Of a stretch of DNA of 64,000 bases, positions 32,572-42,101 are shown piece by piece; position 1 is the stretch's first letter; every line of letters starts with the position of its first letter. The position numbers and the translations under genes are program-made. The notes under the pieces were generated by a model. That model did no database searches and was not told the origin of the DNA. It saw nothing but the letters and a program-made list of their open reading frames with translations. The DNA comes from Croceivirga thetidis (lineage in GTDB: Bacteria > Bacteroidota > Bacteroidia > Flavobacteriales > Flavobacteriaceae), in contig NZ_JAAWWL010000002.1 of assembly GCF_012272815.1 (NCBI RefSeq), positions 1,518,280 through 1,582,279 on the forward strand, written 5' to 3'.

Positions 32572-33996
32572 ATGAAAATCTTACTTACCGGTGCCAATGG
32601 CTATATTGGTATGCGCTTATTACCCAGACTACTTGAAATGGGACATGAAGTTGTGTGCACGGTGCGTGACGAGAATCGACTTTCCATAGATAAGGAAACC
32701 CGTCGAAAAATTGAAGTAGTTGAAATCGATTTTTTAAAAGAAGTAGAGGTAAGTAAGATTCCAAATGATATCGATGTAGCCTATTTTTTAATTCATTTAA
32801 TGACGGTCAGCACCAAGAATTTTGATGAATTAGAAGCCCAGGCCGCTAGAAACTTCAATACTTATGTTAGAAACAGTGTTTTAAAACAGGTAATATACCT
32901 TAGCGGAATTGTAAATGACGATAACCTTTCCAAACATCTTTGGTCACGAAAAAATGTTGAAAGTATTTTAGGCGAGGGTAATTACCAACTTACGGTTCTA
33001 AAGGCTGGAATTATAGTTGGTTCAGGTAGTTCTTCTTTCGAAATAATTCGCGACTTGTGTGAAAAACTTCCTGTTATGATAACACCAAGGTGGGTTCTTA
33101 CCAAATCACAGCCTATTGCCATTAGAAATGTTGTGGAATTTCTCACGGGTGTACTTGGTAATGAAAAGACGTTCGGTGAGTCTTTTGACATTGCAGGTCC
33201 AGATGTTTTGACATACAAAGAAATGCTTCATCAATATGCTGAAGTTCGAGGTTTCAAAAACTGGATTTTCACAGTCCCTGTGATGACACCAAAATTATCA
33301 TCATATTGGTTGTATTTTGTTACATCAACCTCATACAAACTAGCCCTCAATCTAGTAGATAGTATGAAAATCGAAGTAATTGCCAAAGACAATAGACTTC
33401 AAAAAATTCTAGGTATCACTCCATATACTTACAAAGAAGCAATTGGAATGGCATTCAAAAAGATTGAGCAAAACTTGGTGGTCAGCAGTTGGAAAGACAG
33501 CATGGTTAGTGGTCGTTTTAACAATAATCTTGAAAAGTACATTCAAGTACCAAAATTTGGCGTCTTGAAAGACGTGCAAACCAAAAAGATTGAAGATGTA
33601 AAGGGAACAGTTGAGAATATTTGGCGAATTGGTGGTGAGACTGGTTGGTATTATGGCAGTTGGTTATGGAAAATTAGAGGTTTTTTAGACAAGCTCAATG
33701 GTGGCCCAGGACTTCGTAGAGGGCGAACGAATCCTGATAAAATATATCCAGGTGATGCCTTGGACTTTTGGCGAGTACTTTTAGCGGATAAAAAAGGAAA
33801 GCGGTTACTTCTTTTTGCCGAGATGCGGTTGCCTGGTGAGGCGTGGTTGGAATTTAAAATTGACGATAACAACGTATTGCACCAAGTAGCCACCTTTAGA
33901 CCTAGGGGACTGAAAGGGCGTTTGTACTGGTATAGTGTACTGCCATTTCACTATTTCATATTTGGGGGAATGATTCGAAATATTTCAAAAACGTAA
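32572..33996 (+). CDS. SDR-type NAD(P)-binding protein with DUF2867 domain
   Basis: A 474-residue cytoplasmic protein. Residues 1-300 are an atypical short-chain dehydrogenase/NAD(P)H-binding domain with the TGANGYIG dinucleotide motif near residue 7. The C-terminal 170 residues match DUF2867 (GGETGWYYGSWLWKIRGFLD, and the WRVLLADKKGKRLLLFAEM segment in pieces), a START/SRPBCC-like unit. The substrate is unknown. It follows the small operon on the same strand by 49 bp. Confidence 0.85.
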   Translation: MKILLTGANGYIGMRLLPRLLEMGHEVVCTVRDENRLSIDKETRRKIEVVEIDFLKEVEVSKIPNDIDVAYFLIHLMTVSTKNFDELEAQAARNFNTYVRNSVLKQVIYLSGIVNDDNLSKHLWSRKNVESILGEGNYQLTVLKAGIIVGSGSSSFEIIRDLCEKLPVMITPRWVLTKSQPIAIRNVVEFLTGVLGNEKTFGESFDIAGPDVLTYKEMLHQYAEVRGFKNWIFTVPVMTPKLSSYWLYFVTSTSYKLALNLVDSMKIEVIAKDNRLQKILGITPYTYKEAIGMAFKKIEQNLVVSSWKDSMVSGRFNNNLEKYIQVPKFGVLKDVQTKKIEDVKGTVENIWRIGGETGWYYGSWLWKIRGFLDKLNGGPGLRRGRTNPDKIYPGDALDFWRVLLADKKGKRLLLFAEMRLPGEAWLEFKIDDNNVLHQVATFRPRGLKGRLYWYSVLPFHYFIFGGMIRNISKT

Positions 33997-34045
33997 TTTC
34001 AAGTTTGACTTTTGAAACAACTTTGAACATTAATCGTCAGACCTA

Positions 34046-34074
34046 GGCAACCATTTCTAAAATTGCGTTGTCTT
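34046..34074 (+). promoter_or_regulatory. Candidate ECF-sigma-type promoter (GGCAACC ... GCGTTGTCTT)
   Basis: GGCAACC at 34046-34052 and GCGTTGTCTT at 34065-34074 resemble the AAC / CGTC pair of ECF sigma promoters, with about 14-18 bp between them. The ATG of the first carboxypeptidase-like paralog follows at 34106. It is not of the housekeeping TTG/TAnnTTTG type. Assignment is inference from pattern. Confidence 0.4.
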
Positions 34075-34105
34075 CTAAATACAGTACATAAATTAAAATC
34101 TCTAT

Positions 34106-35608
34106 ATGAAAAACTCAATATCGATTCTCCTTATTTTTCTTTTCGGTATTCAACTTAGCGCGCAAACTATCTCATCTAAACTGGTAGATTCCAAAACAAA
34201 GAAAGAGATTCCTTATGCAACCATACAATACGGTGAAAACAAGGGTACAATAACCAATGAAGAAGGCGATTTTAGCTTTGTACTACCCAAAGAAGGTCTT
34301 GAGATTGATTCGATATACATTTCAAGTATGGGATATGAAAAAGTGGGATTTACCCTTGAACAATTACAAGGCGACGTGGTTTTTCTCTTGCCAAAGGCTA
34401 TTAAATTAAGTGGGGTCTATCTTTTTGACGAAGAACTTGATGTAGACGAAATCATTGATAAAATGAAGGAAAATCTACCTCAAAACATTAATAGTGACCC
34501 AGTTAAACAACGCTATTTTATTCGTCAATCAGTATTCGGCAATATCCAGAAAATTGATATGGGTTTTGAAAAATCGACGATTGAAGGTTTGGACAAAAAA
34601 CTTATTGATAGCATTGCTGGTATCATACCGCGTAATAACTATCACTACACTGAAGTTCTTGGTGACCTTTACAAAACCAATAACGGAACGAAAATCGGAG
34701 TATTGAAAGCTGCTGAGCTTTATGACAAAAAAGATGTAGGCTCATTTGAGGAATTGGGAGAACGAATGGAAACACTTTTTAAAAAGAGTGTAAAACCAGA
34801 TTCATATTTAAAAATTAAATCAGGCATTTTCAGTCAAAAAGTACAGGTTGATGAAATGTTAGACGACATGGAGGCTGAAGAAGAAACACAAGAACAAGCC
34901 GAATTAATTGAGAAGGAAATTCAGCGTGATAGTGTTTCTGGTCTTGAAGATTCACAGCGGTTTATGTTTGATGAAATCCTACAAGAGGTTTATCATGAGG
35001 AAGACACCAAAATGGACCTTGTGCAGAAGACACGTAAATATGCCTTCAACCTAGTTGGATATACAGATATCGACGACCAAGGTGTTTATGTGATAGATTT
35101 TGAACCCAAAAGAAATGGTGATTTTAAAGGGAGACTTTTTGTCAATATCGAAGACTTCGCAATAATGCGCATCGACTTTGAAAATTTAAGAAATCTCAAA
35201 AATTTCAGGTTGCTCGGCATCTATTACCGAGAGACAGTTTATAAGGGAACCATGCGGTTTACAAAACTTCCGAATGACAAATATGAATTAAGCTTTATGG
35301 ACTTTTCGTTTGGTCGATGGTTTAGAATGGACCGCCCTTTGGATGTGATAGAGAAAAATAAACATGTAAAAGGCCGACGTAAACAAAACGAATTACGATT
35401 GAACATTGACTTTCAAATGGCCAATAATAACAAATGGGAGCTCGTTGTTTTTGAGCAAGACTTGATTCAGAAATCAGAATACGATGCCTTTACCGAAAAA
35501 AAAGGAATAGAAGCCACATACATGCCAAAGTACAATCCAGAATTCTGGGACGGATACAACATTATGGAGCCAAACCAAGCTATTCGTGAATTTACGGTTG
35601 CTGAGTAG
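34106..35608 (+). CDS. Carboxypeptidase-like regulatory domain protein, paralog 1
   Basis: A 500-residue secreted or periplasmic protein. A signal peptide (ends near LSAQ) is followed by a carboxypeptidase D regulatory-like beta domain (about residues 22-95: IPYATIQYGENKGTITNEEG, in pieces) and a long C-terminal region with strong similarity to the next gene (GRLFVNIEDFAIMRIDFENL and HVKGRRKQNELRLN). A Glu-rich stretch occurs near 255-275. In Bacteroidota such domains are common in TonB receptors and envelope proteins; no receptor barrel is present here. Function unknown. Confidence 0.8.
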   Translation: MKNSISILLIFLFGIQLSAQTISSKLVDSKTKKEIPYATIQYGENKGTITNEEGDFSFVLPKEGLEIDSIYISSMGYEKVGFTLEQLQGDVVFLLPKAIKLSGVYLFDEELDVDEIIDKMKENLPQNINSDPVKQRYFIRQSVFGNIQKIDMGFEKSTIEGLDKKLIDSIAGIIPRNNYHYTEVLGDLYKTNNGTKIGVLKAAELYDKKDVGSFEELGERMETLFKKSVKPDSYLKIKSGIFSQKVQVDEMLDDMEAEEETQEQAELIEKEIQRDSVSGLEDSQRFMFDEILQEVYHEEDTKMDLVQKTRKYAFNLVGYTDIDDQGVYVIDFEPKRNGDFKGRLFVNIEDFAIMRIDFENLRNLKNFRLLGIYYRETVYKGTMRFTKLPNDKYELSFMDFSFGRWFRMDRPLDVIEKNKHVKGRRKQNELRLNIDFQMANNNKWELVVFEQDLIQKSEYDAFTEKKGIEATYMPKYNPEFWDGYNIMEPNQAIREFTVAE

Positions 35609-35701
35609 TAAATGTTGTGAAACCGGGGTTTTTTGATGTTCATTTTCACAAGATTTTGAGATTTAGCCAGTTATAAGAATACCAATCTTACTGCATTCGC
35701 G

Positions 35702-37180
35702 ATGAAGTATTCTTTTTTAACCACAATGCTGGCGCTTTTTGGCGTTTGTTATATTTCATATTGCCAATCCATTTCTTCACGACTTTTGGATGTTCAAACC
35801 AAAGAGCCTATACCATTCGCCTCGATTTTATACGGTGAAGAACAAGGGGTTATCACCAACGAAAACGGAGACTTCCAATTTGTAATTGAACAGAACACCA
35901 AAGCACTTGATTCGATTTATATTTCTTGCATGGGTTATGTTGGGCAAGGTTTCACCCAAAAACAGCTTCAAGACAGCATAATCTATTTAGCACCTGGAGG
36001 GTTTGAATTGGTTGGTGTTGACCTAATGGGGCAAGGCCTATCTGCAGATGAAATCATTCAACGAATGGTGGATAGCATACCGGTAAACTATAACCAAATG
36101 CCCGTTCAAAAAAAGTTCTTTTTAAGACAGTCTACATATGATGAACTTGATGAAGCTAAAATCGTACTGAAAGCAAGTACGATTCCAGAAATAGATGATA
36201 TCAGTATTGAACGAATCGTTGATCGGTTACCAAAAAAAACCCAATATCATACAGAAACCTTTGGTAACATGTATAAGTCTAATGGAAAAGTGAAGCTTGA
36301 AGTCTTAAAAGCCACGGAAATGTATGATAAATCCCAACAAGCGACATATGCTGGAATTAATCATAGTCTGATAAAACTCATAAAAAAACATGTTAAGGAC
36401 GATTCCTATTTTAAAATTAAAACTGGTCCCATTAGTACCAAGCTGGATTTGGACACCATTATTGGGAGGCCCAGCTTAGACCCCCAAGCAGAAACCTCTA
36501 TCAAATTAAATTATTTGGCCAGCAGGGCAAACCGATTGAATAAAATTGAAAATCAGTTTTTTAACGTCAATAGCCGGTTAGAAGTAATCGAAAAACGAAA
36601 GAACTATCAATTCACCAAAGACCAGACCTTTGAACAGGATGGTGAGCGATTCTATGTTATCAATTTTGGACCAAAGAAAAATGCCCGCTTAAGAGGAAAA
36701 ATGTTTATCAATGCAAATGATTTTGCAATGACCCGTATTGAGTATGAAAATCTTGAATCGATTAAACCATTTAAATTATTGGGTGTAAATTATAATGAAC
36801 CGAAGTACGTTGGTGTAGCGGAGTTCGATAAAATGAAAAACGGTAAATACGAACTGAGCTTTTCAACTTTAAAACACGACTTTTTTGTAAAAGTTCGAAG
36901 ACCTTTTAAAATTGCTGAAAAAAACAAGAATACCAAAGGTCGCCGAAAGCAAAACGAAATAACCATAGACCTTTATCTAACTGCGAAAAGTGCCAATGTA
37001 TTTGAATGGGTAGCTTTAGAAACAAAGGGGTCAAGCCAAGGCACCTTTGATATGGTTCCTCAACGGCAAATTGTCGAAGTCAAATACAGAACCAGCTATG
37101 ATGAACAATACTGGGAAGATGTGACTATTGTTTCGCCAAGTGAATCCGTAAAGGAATTCGCGATTCTTGAGAATGAATAG
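35702..37180 (+). CDS. Carboxypeptidase-like regulatory domain protein, paralog 2
   Basis: A 492-residue protein with the same plan as its upstream neighbour: signal peptide (ends YISYCQ), carboxypeptidase-like regulatory domain, and a shared C-terminal region (GKMFINANDFAMTRIEYENL, NTKGRRKQNEIT). The two have clearly diverged while keeping order and length, so an old tandem duplication is likely. The spacer of 93 bp has a dyad but no strong terminator. It ends 3 bp from the convergent CtlX-like gene. Function unknown. Confidence 0.8.
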   Translation: MKYSFLTTMLALFGVCYISYCQSISSRLLDVQTKEPIPFASILYGEEQGVITNENGDFQFVIEQNTKALDSIYISCMGYVGQGFTQKQLQDSIIYLAPGGFELVGVDLMGQGLSADEIIQRMVDSIPVNYNQMPVQKKFFLRQSTYDELDEAKIVLKASTIPEIDDISIERIVDRLPKKTQYHTETFGNMYKSNGKVKLEVLKATEMYDKSQQATYAGINHSLIKLIKKHVKDDSYFKIKTGPISTKLDLDTIIGRPSLDPQAETSIKLNYLASRANRLNKIENQFFNVNSRLEVIEKRKNYQFTKDQTFEQDGERFYVINFGPKKNARLRGKMFINANDFAMTRIEYENLESIKPFKLLGVNYNEPKYVGVAEFDKMKNGKYELSFSTLKHDFFVKVRRPFKIAEKNKNTKGRRKQNEITIDLYLTAKSANVFEWVALETKGSSQGTFDMVPQRQIVEVKYRTSYDEQYWEDVTIVSPSESVKEFAILENE

Positions 37181-37183
37181 TTG

Positions 37184-38113
37184 TTAAGGCTTCGGCAGAA
37201 AAACTTCTGCCATCATACATCGGGCTGAACCACCACCACATGTTTCTATAGTATCAAGAGGGCTGTGTAGAATCGCACAATGATTTTCTATAGCTTTTAT
37301 TTGAACGTCATTCAAACTCTTAAAGGCTTGAGAACTCATCACCATAAAACGTTTTTCATCAGCACCATAAACTTGTAGCATGTTGCCTGCAAAGGCATGC
37401 ATTTGAGCTTCGGTTATGGAAATAATTTCCTTGCCGTCCTTTTTTAAGTGTTCAACTACATTTTTACGTTCCTTTTTGTCGTCAATAGTGTCAAGACAAA
37501 TTACCGCAAAAGTCTCGGCCATGGCCATCATTACATTAGTGTGATAAATGGGCTTACGCTCTCCATTCACGGTTTGATTTGCCGTAAAGATTACAGGAAA
37601 ACAATCAAAATCCTCACAGAATTCAATAAACAATTCTTCATGTGCACGTTCAGAAAGCGCACAATAAGCTTTCTGATGTACCCGGTCTTTTAGTATGCTG
37701 CCAGTACCTTCCAAAAAAATACCCTCTTCTTCTGCAGATGTATAATCAATGATATCATTGATTTCAAATCCATGTGATTCCAACACCTCAAAAACATCCT
37801 CACGGCGCTCTTTTCTACGGTTTTCTGCGAACATTGGATAGACTACCACAGTACCACTACTATGGAAAGAAACCCAATTGTTGGGAAAAATGGAATCAGG
37901 AGTATCTTGTTCTTTATTATCATCAACCACGATTACATTAACACCTTGATTTCTAAGCACCGTTACGAAGGTGTCAAATTCCTTTTGTGCTTTGTCATTT
38001 ATATCTGCATTGGCAATGGAAATATCTTCTTGAAAGTAATTGTTAACCGCGGTCTGTTCGTTCATACGAAAAGCTACCGGGCGTATCATTAATATGGTAT
38101 TGGTTATTTGCAT
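37184..38113 (-). CDS. ctlX: Citrulline utilization hydrolase CtlX-like (arginine deiminase superfamily)
   Basis: A 309-residue protein of the guanidino-group-modifying superfamily, citrulline-associated branch. Visible features are DSIFPNNWVSFH with the substrate-binding Asp/Asn region, the Glu in FLEGTGS, the catalytic His in IYHTNVMM and the nucleophile C299 in CGGGSARCMMAE. Its neighbour upstream is another member of the same superfamily, separated by 11 bp, suggesting one operon for arginine/citrulline metabolism. The exact reaction is inferred from family membership. Confidence 0.82.
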   Translation of the reverse strand: MQITNTILMIRPVAFRMNEQTAVNNYFQEDISIANADINDKAQKEFDTFVTVLRNQGVNVIVVDDNKEQDTPDSIFPNNWVSFHSSGTVVVYPMFAENRRKERREDVFEVLESHGFEINDIIDYTSAEEEGIFLEGTGSILKDRVHQKAYCALSERAHEELFIEFCEDFDCFPVIFTANQTVNGERKPIYHTNVMMAMAETFAVICLDTIDDKKERKNVVEHLKKDGKEIISITEAQMHAFAGNMLQVYGADEKRFMVMSSQAFKSLNDVQIKAIENHCAILHSPLDTIETCGGGSARCMMAEVFLPKP

Positions 38114-38124
38114 TTATGGGGGAA

Positions 38125-39042
38125 TTAATATTCTCTAATCAACGGAAGCGTACTACAACGAAGAAGTCCTTCTTGTTTGGCAATTTCCGCATACGGTATT
38201 TCTTCAACTGTAAAGCCTTGATCTCGAAGCCAATTATTCAAACGGGTGAAATTCTTCTCTGAAACCACAATTTCTGGTGAAATTGAAAAGACATTACTGA
38301 ACATCTGGTACATTTCATCAGCGCTGATTTCAAAAATGTTCTCTTGACCAAAAAAATTGACCAACCACTGGTATTCCTCATCTACCAAGAATCCATTTTT
38401 GTGCAGTATTGCTTTTCCTTTTCCTAGTGGTTGGAAGCAACAATCTAGATGCAGTGCATTTTCTTTAGCATTGGTATTGGATTTTCGTAGTTCGAACGCT
38501 TTGACCGTTTTATGTGGGAATTCAGCCTTTAAAAATTCGACTGCTTCTTTGTTGGTGCGTGCCGTAATAAAATCTGGATAATCGTCGCCAGTATAAGTGC
38601 CAACAAAAATGAAATCGTTCCATGGCATTACATCACCTCCTTCAATATGAACCTCTTCTGGTGGGCGAATTACCTTTTTGGAATCAACAATATCCAAAAC
38701 ATGCTGTATTGCCTCGAATTCCCGCTCTCTATCAGGAAGTATATTGGAATGAAAAAGTTTGTCTTCTATTACAAAGGCAATATCGCGGGAAAAAATCTGA
38801 TTGCAATCTTCAATAACAGATGGTCGAAAAACCTGAACGTCGTATTTCTCAAAAACCCTTGCGAACGCATCCATTTCAGCAATCATATCGCTTTCAACCG
38901 GATACGTTCCAGCTAAAATATGTTCCAAAGATTTTGGATCATAAGCCTCTTCTGGTTTAGGCACTGGACCACAACTTTCTGCAGTTCCCAAAACAACCGC
39001 TTTTAAAGGGGCAACTTCATCAACTACATGCAAAGACAACAT
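38125..39042 (-). CDS. Amidinotransferase/dimethylarginine dimethylaminohydrolase family protein
   Basis: A 305-residue member of the guanidino-modifying enzyme superfamily. The acidic EGGDVMPW motif lies near residue 143, the catalytic His is in ALHLDCCFQPLG near 199, and the nucleophile Cys is C296 in LLRCSTLPL. The sequence fits arginine deiminase, DDAH or amidinotransferase relatives; the substrate is not fixed by what I can see. It precedes ctlX-like by 11 bp and follows the gltA terminator. Confidence 0.8.
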   Translation of the reverse strand: MLSLHVVDEVAPLKAVVLGTAESCGPVPKPEEAYDPKSLEHILAGTYPVESDMIAEMDAFARVFEKYDVQVFRPSVIEDCNQIFSRDIAFVIEDKLFHSNILPDREREFEAIQHVLDIVDSKKVIRPPEEVHIEGGDVMPWNDFIFVGTYTGDDYPDFITARTNKEAVEFLKAEFPHKTVKAFELRKSNTNAKENALHLDCCFQPLGKGKAILHKNGFLVDEEYQWLVNFFGQENIFEISADEMYQMFSNVFSISPEIVVSEKNFTRLNNWLRDQGFTVEEIPYAEIAKQEGLLRCSTLPLIREY

Positions 39043-39073
39043 ACGTAAATATTCTTTTTAATTTATTTCACAA

Positions 39074-39111
39074 AAAAAGCCCTTTAGCGAAGTAAAGAGC
39101 TTTTTGTTTTT
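39074..39111 (-). terminator. Terminator of gltA
   Basis: An AGCCCTTTA / TAAAGAGCT hairpin (one mismatch) with a GCGAAG loop, flanked by A and T runs. On the minus strand it follows the gltA stop by 16 bp and separates gltA from the amidinotransferase gene. Confidence 0.7.
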
Positions 39112-39126
39112 TTTTGAGGTAGCAAT

Positions 39127-40410
39127 CTACCTTTTGTCCAGTGGAACAAAAGGACGATGATTTTCGCCAATATAAATTTGCCTTGGTCTTCCTATCGGTT
39201 CTTTACGAAGTCGCATTTCTCTCCATTGAGCAATCCATCCTGGTAATCTTCCTAAAGCGAACATAACGGTGAACATATCAACTGGAATACCCATTGCGCG
39301 ATAAATGATTCCTGAGTAAAAATCCACATTAGGGTACAACTTTCGTTCCACAAAATATTGGTCTTCCAAAGCCTCTTTTTCCAATCCTTTAGCGATATCA
39401 AGAATGGGGTCCTCGACTCCTAAATCCCCTAAAACCTGATCAGCTGCTTTTTTAATAATCTTTGCCCTTGGGTCAAAGTTTTTGTATACCCTGTGTCCAA
39501 ATCCCATAAGACGAAAAGGATCGTTCTTGTCCTTTGCCTTCGCCATGTATTTCTTTGTATCTCCGCCATCTTCTTTTATAGCTTCGAGCATTTCTAAAAC
39601 AGCTTGATTTGCTCCACCATGTAATGGACCCCAAAGTGCAGAAACACCCGCAGCAAGAGACACAAAAAGCCCAGCATGAGAAGAACCCGTTATTCTTACC
39701 GTAGAAGTAGAACAGTTCTGTTCATGATCGGCGTGTAAAATCAAAAGCTTATCCAGAGCATCAATTACAATTGGATTTTTGACATAGTCCTTAGTGGGTT
39801 TTTTGAACATCATTTTATGGATGTTTTCTACATAACCCAGATTATCGTCACCATAATCTAAAGGCAATCCCATCTTTTTTCGCATGGTCCAAGCAACCAA
39901 TACAGGGAATTTACCTAAAATTCGAACTATAGAGTTGTACATTGCTTCATCAGAAGAAACATCAACGGTTGATGGGTTAAAGGCCACCAACGCGCTTGTT
40001 AATGAAGAAAGCACTCCCATGGGATGAGCAGACTTTGGGAAACCATCCAAAATCTTTTTCATTTCTTCATCTACCTGGGATTCTTCGGTAATATCGTCGT
40101 AGAATTTTTCTAACTGCGCTTTATTGGGTAGCTCACCAAAAATCAATAGATAGGCTACTTCTAAAAAATCCGCTTTTTCAGCTAATTCTTCAATAGAGTA
40201 ACCCCTGTACCTCAATATTCCTTTCTCTCCATCAAGAAACGTAATCGCACTCTCGCAAGACCCTGTATTTTTATATCCGGGGTCTATGGTCACCATCCCT
40301 GTGGCACCCCTTAAAGTTTTTATATCAATAGCCAATTCATTCTCCGTTCCCTTGATAACTGGAAACTCGTATTTTTTTCCTTCAAATTCTATTGTTGCGG
40401 TCTGCGACAT
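39127..40410 (-). CDS. gltA: Citrate synthase
   Basis: A 427-residue type II (hexameric-type) citrate synthase, the entry enzyme of the TCA cycle, condensing oxaloacetate and acetyl-CoA. The catalytic residues are in LHADHEQNCSTSTVRITGS (first His), the LMGFGHRVYKNFDPRA motif (second His) and the late Asp in NVDFYSGI. It lies alone between glgA and the arginine-hydrolase pair, with its own terminator and a candidate upstream promoter. Confidence 0.96.
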   Translation of the reverse strand: MSQTATIEFEGKKYEFPVIKGTENELAIDIKTLRGATGMVTIDPGYKNTGSCESAITFLDGEKGILRYRGYSIEELAEKADFLEVAYLLIFGELPNKAQLEKFYDDITEESQVDEEMKKILDGFPKSAHPMGVLSSLTSALVAFNPSTVDVSSDEAMYNSIVRILGKFPVLVAWTMRKKMGLPLDYGDDNLGYVENIHKMMFKKPTKDYVKNPIVIDALDKLLILHADHEQNCSTSTVRITGSSHAGLFVSLAAGVSALWGPLHGGANQAVLEMLEAIKEDGGDTKKYMAKAKDKNDPFRLMGFGHRVYKNFDPRAKIIKKAADQVLGDLGVEDPILDIAKGLEKEALEDQYFVERKLYPNVDFYSGIIYRAMGIPVDMFTVMFALGRLPGWIAQWREMRLRKEPIGRPRQIYIGENHRPFVPLDKR

Positions 40411-40439
40411 CTATGATTAGTATTAAATTTTTGAATCGT

Positions 40440-40470
40440 TAAAGTTAATGAATCGACAAGCCTTTAACAA
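40440..40470 (-). promoter_or_regulatory. Candidate gltA promoter (TTG-N20-TAACTTTA)
   Basis: On the minus strand TTG (40468-40470) is followed after 20 bp by TAACTTTA (40440-40447), near the Bacteroidota consensus TTG/TAnnTTTG (7 of 8 in the -7 box). It ends about 30 bp before the gltA ATG. Confidence 0.4.
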
Positions 40471-40524
40471 TTCAAACCGTGAATTTTGAAGTATTCTTAA
40501 CGAATATTTGAAATATACCTACTT

Positions 40525-42060
40525 CTATAAATTATAAAGGAACTTGTAGTATTCGTCAACCGACTTTTTCCATGTAAATCGCTTGCGTTTTGCTGCAATC
40601 TGAATTTTTTCCCATTTAGGTTTATCATTCTCAAAAACTTCAAGAGCCACATCGAATGCCGATAACATATTTTTGATTTTCTCATCGTAAGTATCACCAT
40701 CGAATGTAAAGCCTGTTTTCAAATGATCAACAGTATCTTTCAATCCTCCAGTATGATGAACCAAACAAGGGTTACCATTTCGCATTGCAAGCATTTGACT
40801 TATACCACAAGGTTCAAAAAGACTCGGCATAAAATAAAGGTCACATTCCAAATACATTGAATCAATTAGGCTCTCTGATTGACCATTGGTAAAAATGAAG
40901 TTTTCGTTTTCGTAACTTATTTTTCTAAAAAGCTCTTCGTATTCAGGGGCCCCAGTACCCAATAGCATAAAAATTCCATCCACCTTTTTTAGTTTTTGAA
41001 GGATTTTCACAAAAGCATCGGGATTACGCTTAAAGAAATAGTATTTCTGCTCTGTTAATCGGGCAATACTTGAAACAATAAATTTTGGTCGGTTTCCGAC
41101 ATATTTCATGATTTTCTCCCCGGTATGGGCAAGAAAATCAGCTTTGTACTTTTTATTTTCATCTTGAAGCCAACTAAAAAGGGCCTTTACCGTATTTCTG
41201 TAGATTTCCCCTTTTGCTTCAGCATTGATGTTCTTATAGTTACATCCATTCAAAATGCCGAATAAACGCCCTTCTTTATCTGCTTTTTTCAAATCTTTTT
41301 CCAAACCTTCACCACCAATAAATTCTGGTGGAGAACTTGGCTTCATTACGTCTTCCTTATAGGAAGGTGATACTGTGTGAACAGCATCTGCAAATCGGAT
41401 GCCAACTGCCATTAAATTTATGCAATCTGTATAACGGTAATCCATCAAACGCTTAGTATCGATTGCCATATCAGGAAACCAGTTTCGAACAGATGAATAA
41501 TTATCGCTAAAGGGACGAATACCCTGAATGGCCAAATTGTGAATGCTATAAACAAAACGTATGTCTTTCAGCATCTTGTAATCCTTATGATATTCCCTTA
41601 AGAACAATAATAAGCTTGAGTGCCAATCGTGCAGATGTACAACGTTTAAATTACCAAATGCCCCTTGTTTTATAGCTGCAGCAACTGCCGTATTAAATAT
41701 AAAATACTTGATTGCATCGGTAAAAAATGGTTCTTCGGGATCATCATGATAAATATGTGCTATCCCACCTGCCTCTATTTCTGGATGATGAATGACATAG
41801 TGATGAACATTTTTAAATTCCTTTTTTGGAGGGACTTCATATAAATCTGCATTGTACATTAATCCCCTAAGTTCAAAATTCAATGAAGTTTTGAATGTTC
41901 CATTTTTATGCAGTCTACCATAAGCCGGTACCACTACATGAACTTTATCGCCACGTTCAGAAATTTGTCGGGGAACGTCTCTAACCACATCTCCCATACC
42001 ACCAGCTTTACATTTTGGTATGGCATCATTTTCAGCAGCAGCAAAAAGAAAAGTATTCAT
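40525..42060 (-). CDS. glgA: Glycogen synthase (GT5 family)
   Basis: A 511-residue ADP/UDP-glucose-dependent glycogen synthase of the GT5 family. The N-terminal nucleotide-sugar loop reads KAGGMGDV (usual KxGGL), HDWHSSL and SIHNLAIQG follow, and the C-terminal catalytic segment has PSLFEPCGISQML and HHTGGLKDTV. No glgC, glgB or glgP is adjacent, so the rest of glycogen metabolism is encoded elsewhere. Confidence 0.85.
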   Translation of the reverse strand: MNTFLFAAAENDAIPKCKAGGMGDVVRDVPRQISERGDKVHVVVPAYGRLHKNGTFKTSLNFELRGLMYNADLYEVPPKKEFKNVHHYVIHHPEIEAGGIAHIYHDDPEEPFFTDAIKYFIFNTAVAAAIKQGAFGNLNVVHLHDWHSSLLLFLREYHKDYKMLKDIRFVYSIHNLAIQGIRPFSDNYSSVRNWFPDMAIDTKRLMDYRYTDCINLMAVGIRFADAVHTVSPSYKEDVMKPSSPPEFIGGEGLEKDLKKADKEGRLFGILNGCNYKNINAEAKGEIYRNTVKALFSWLQDENKKYKADFLAHTGEKIMKYVGNRPKFIVSSIARLTEQKYYFFKRNPDAFVKILQKLKKVDGIFMLLGTGAPEYEELFRKISYENENFIFTNGQSESLIDSMYLECDLYFMPSLFEPCGISQMLAMRNGNPCLVHHTGGLKDTVDHLKTGFTFDGDTYDEKIKNMLSAFDVALEVFENDKPKWEKIQIAAKRKRFTWKKSVDEYYKFLYNL

Positions 42061-42101
42061 ATAGTCAAGTTGATTCTAAAAAGATAATGCTATTTGACAT
42101 C

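Noticed and set aside
35615-35653. Dyad TTGTGAAA ... TTTCACAA between the two carboxypeptidase-like paralogs, considered as a terminator
   Set aside because: Long AT-rich loop and no T-tract after the second arm; not convincing as terminator or operator.
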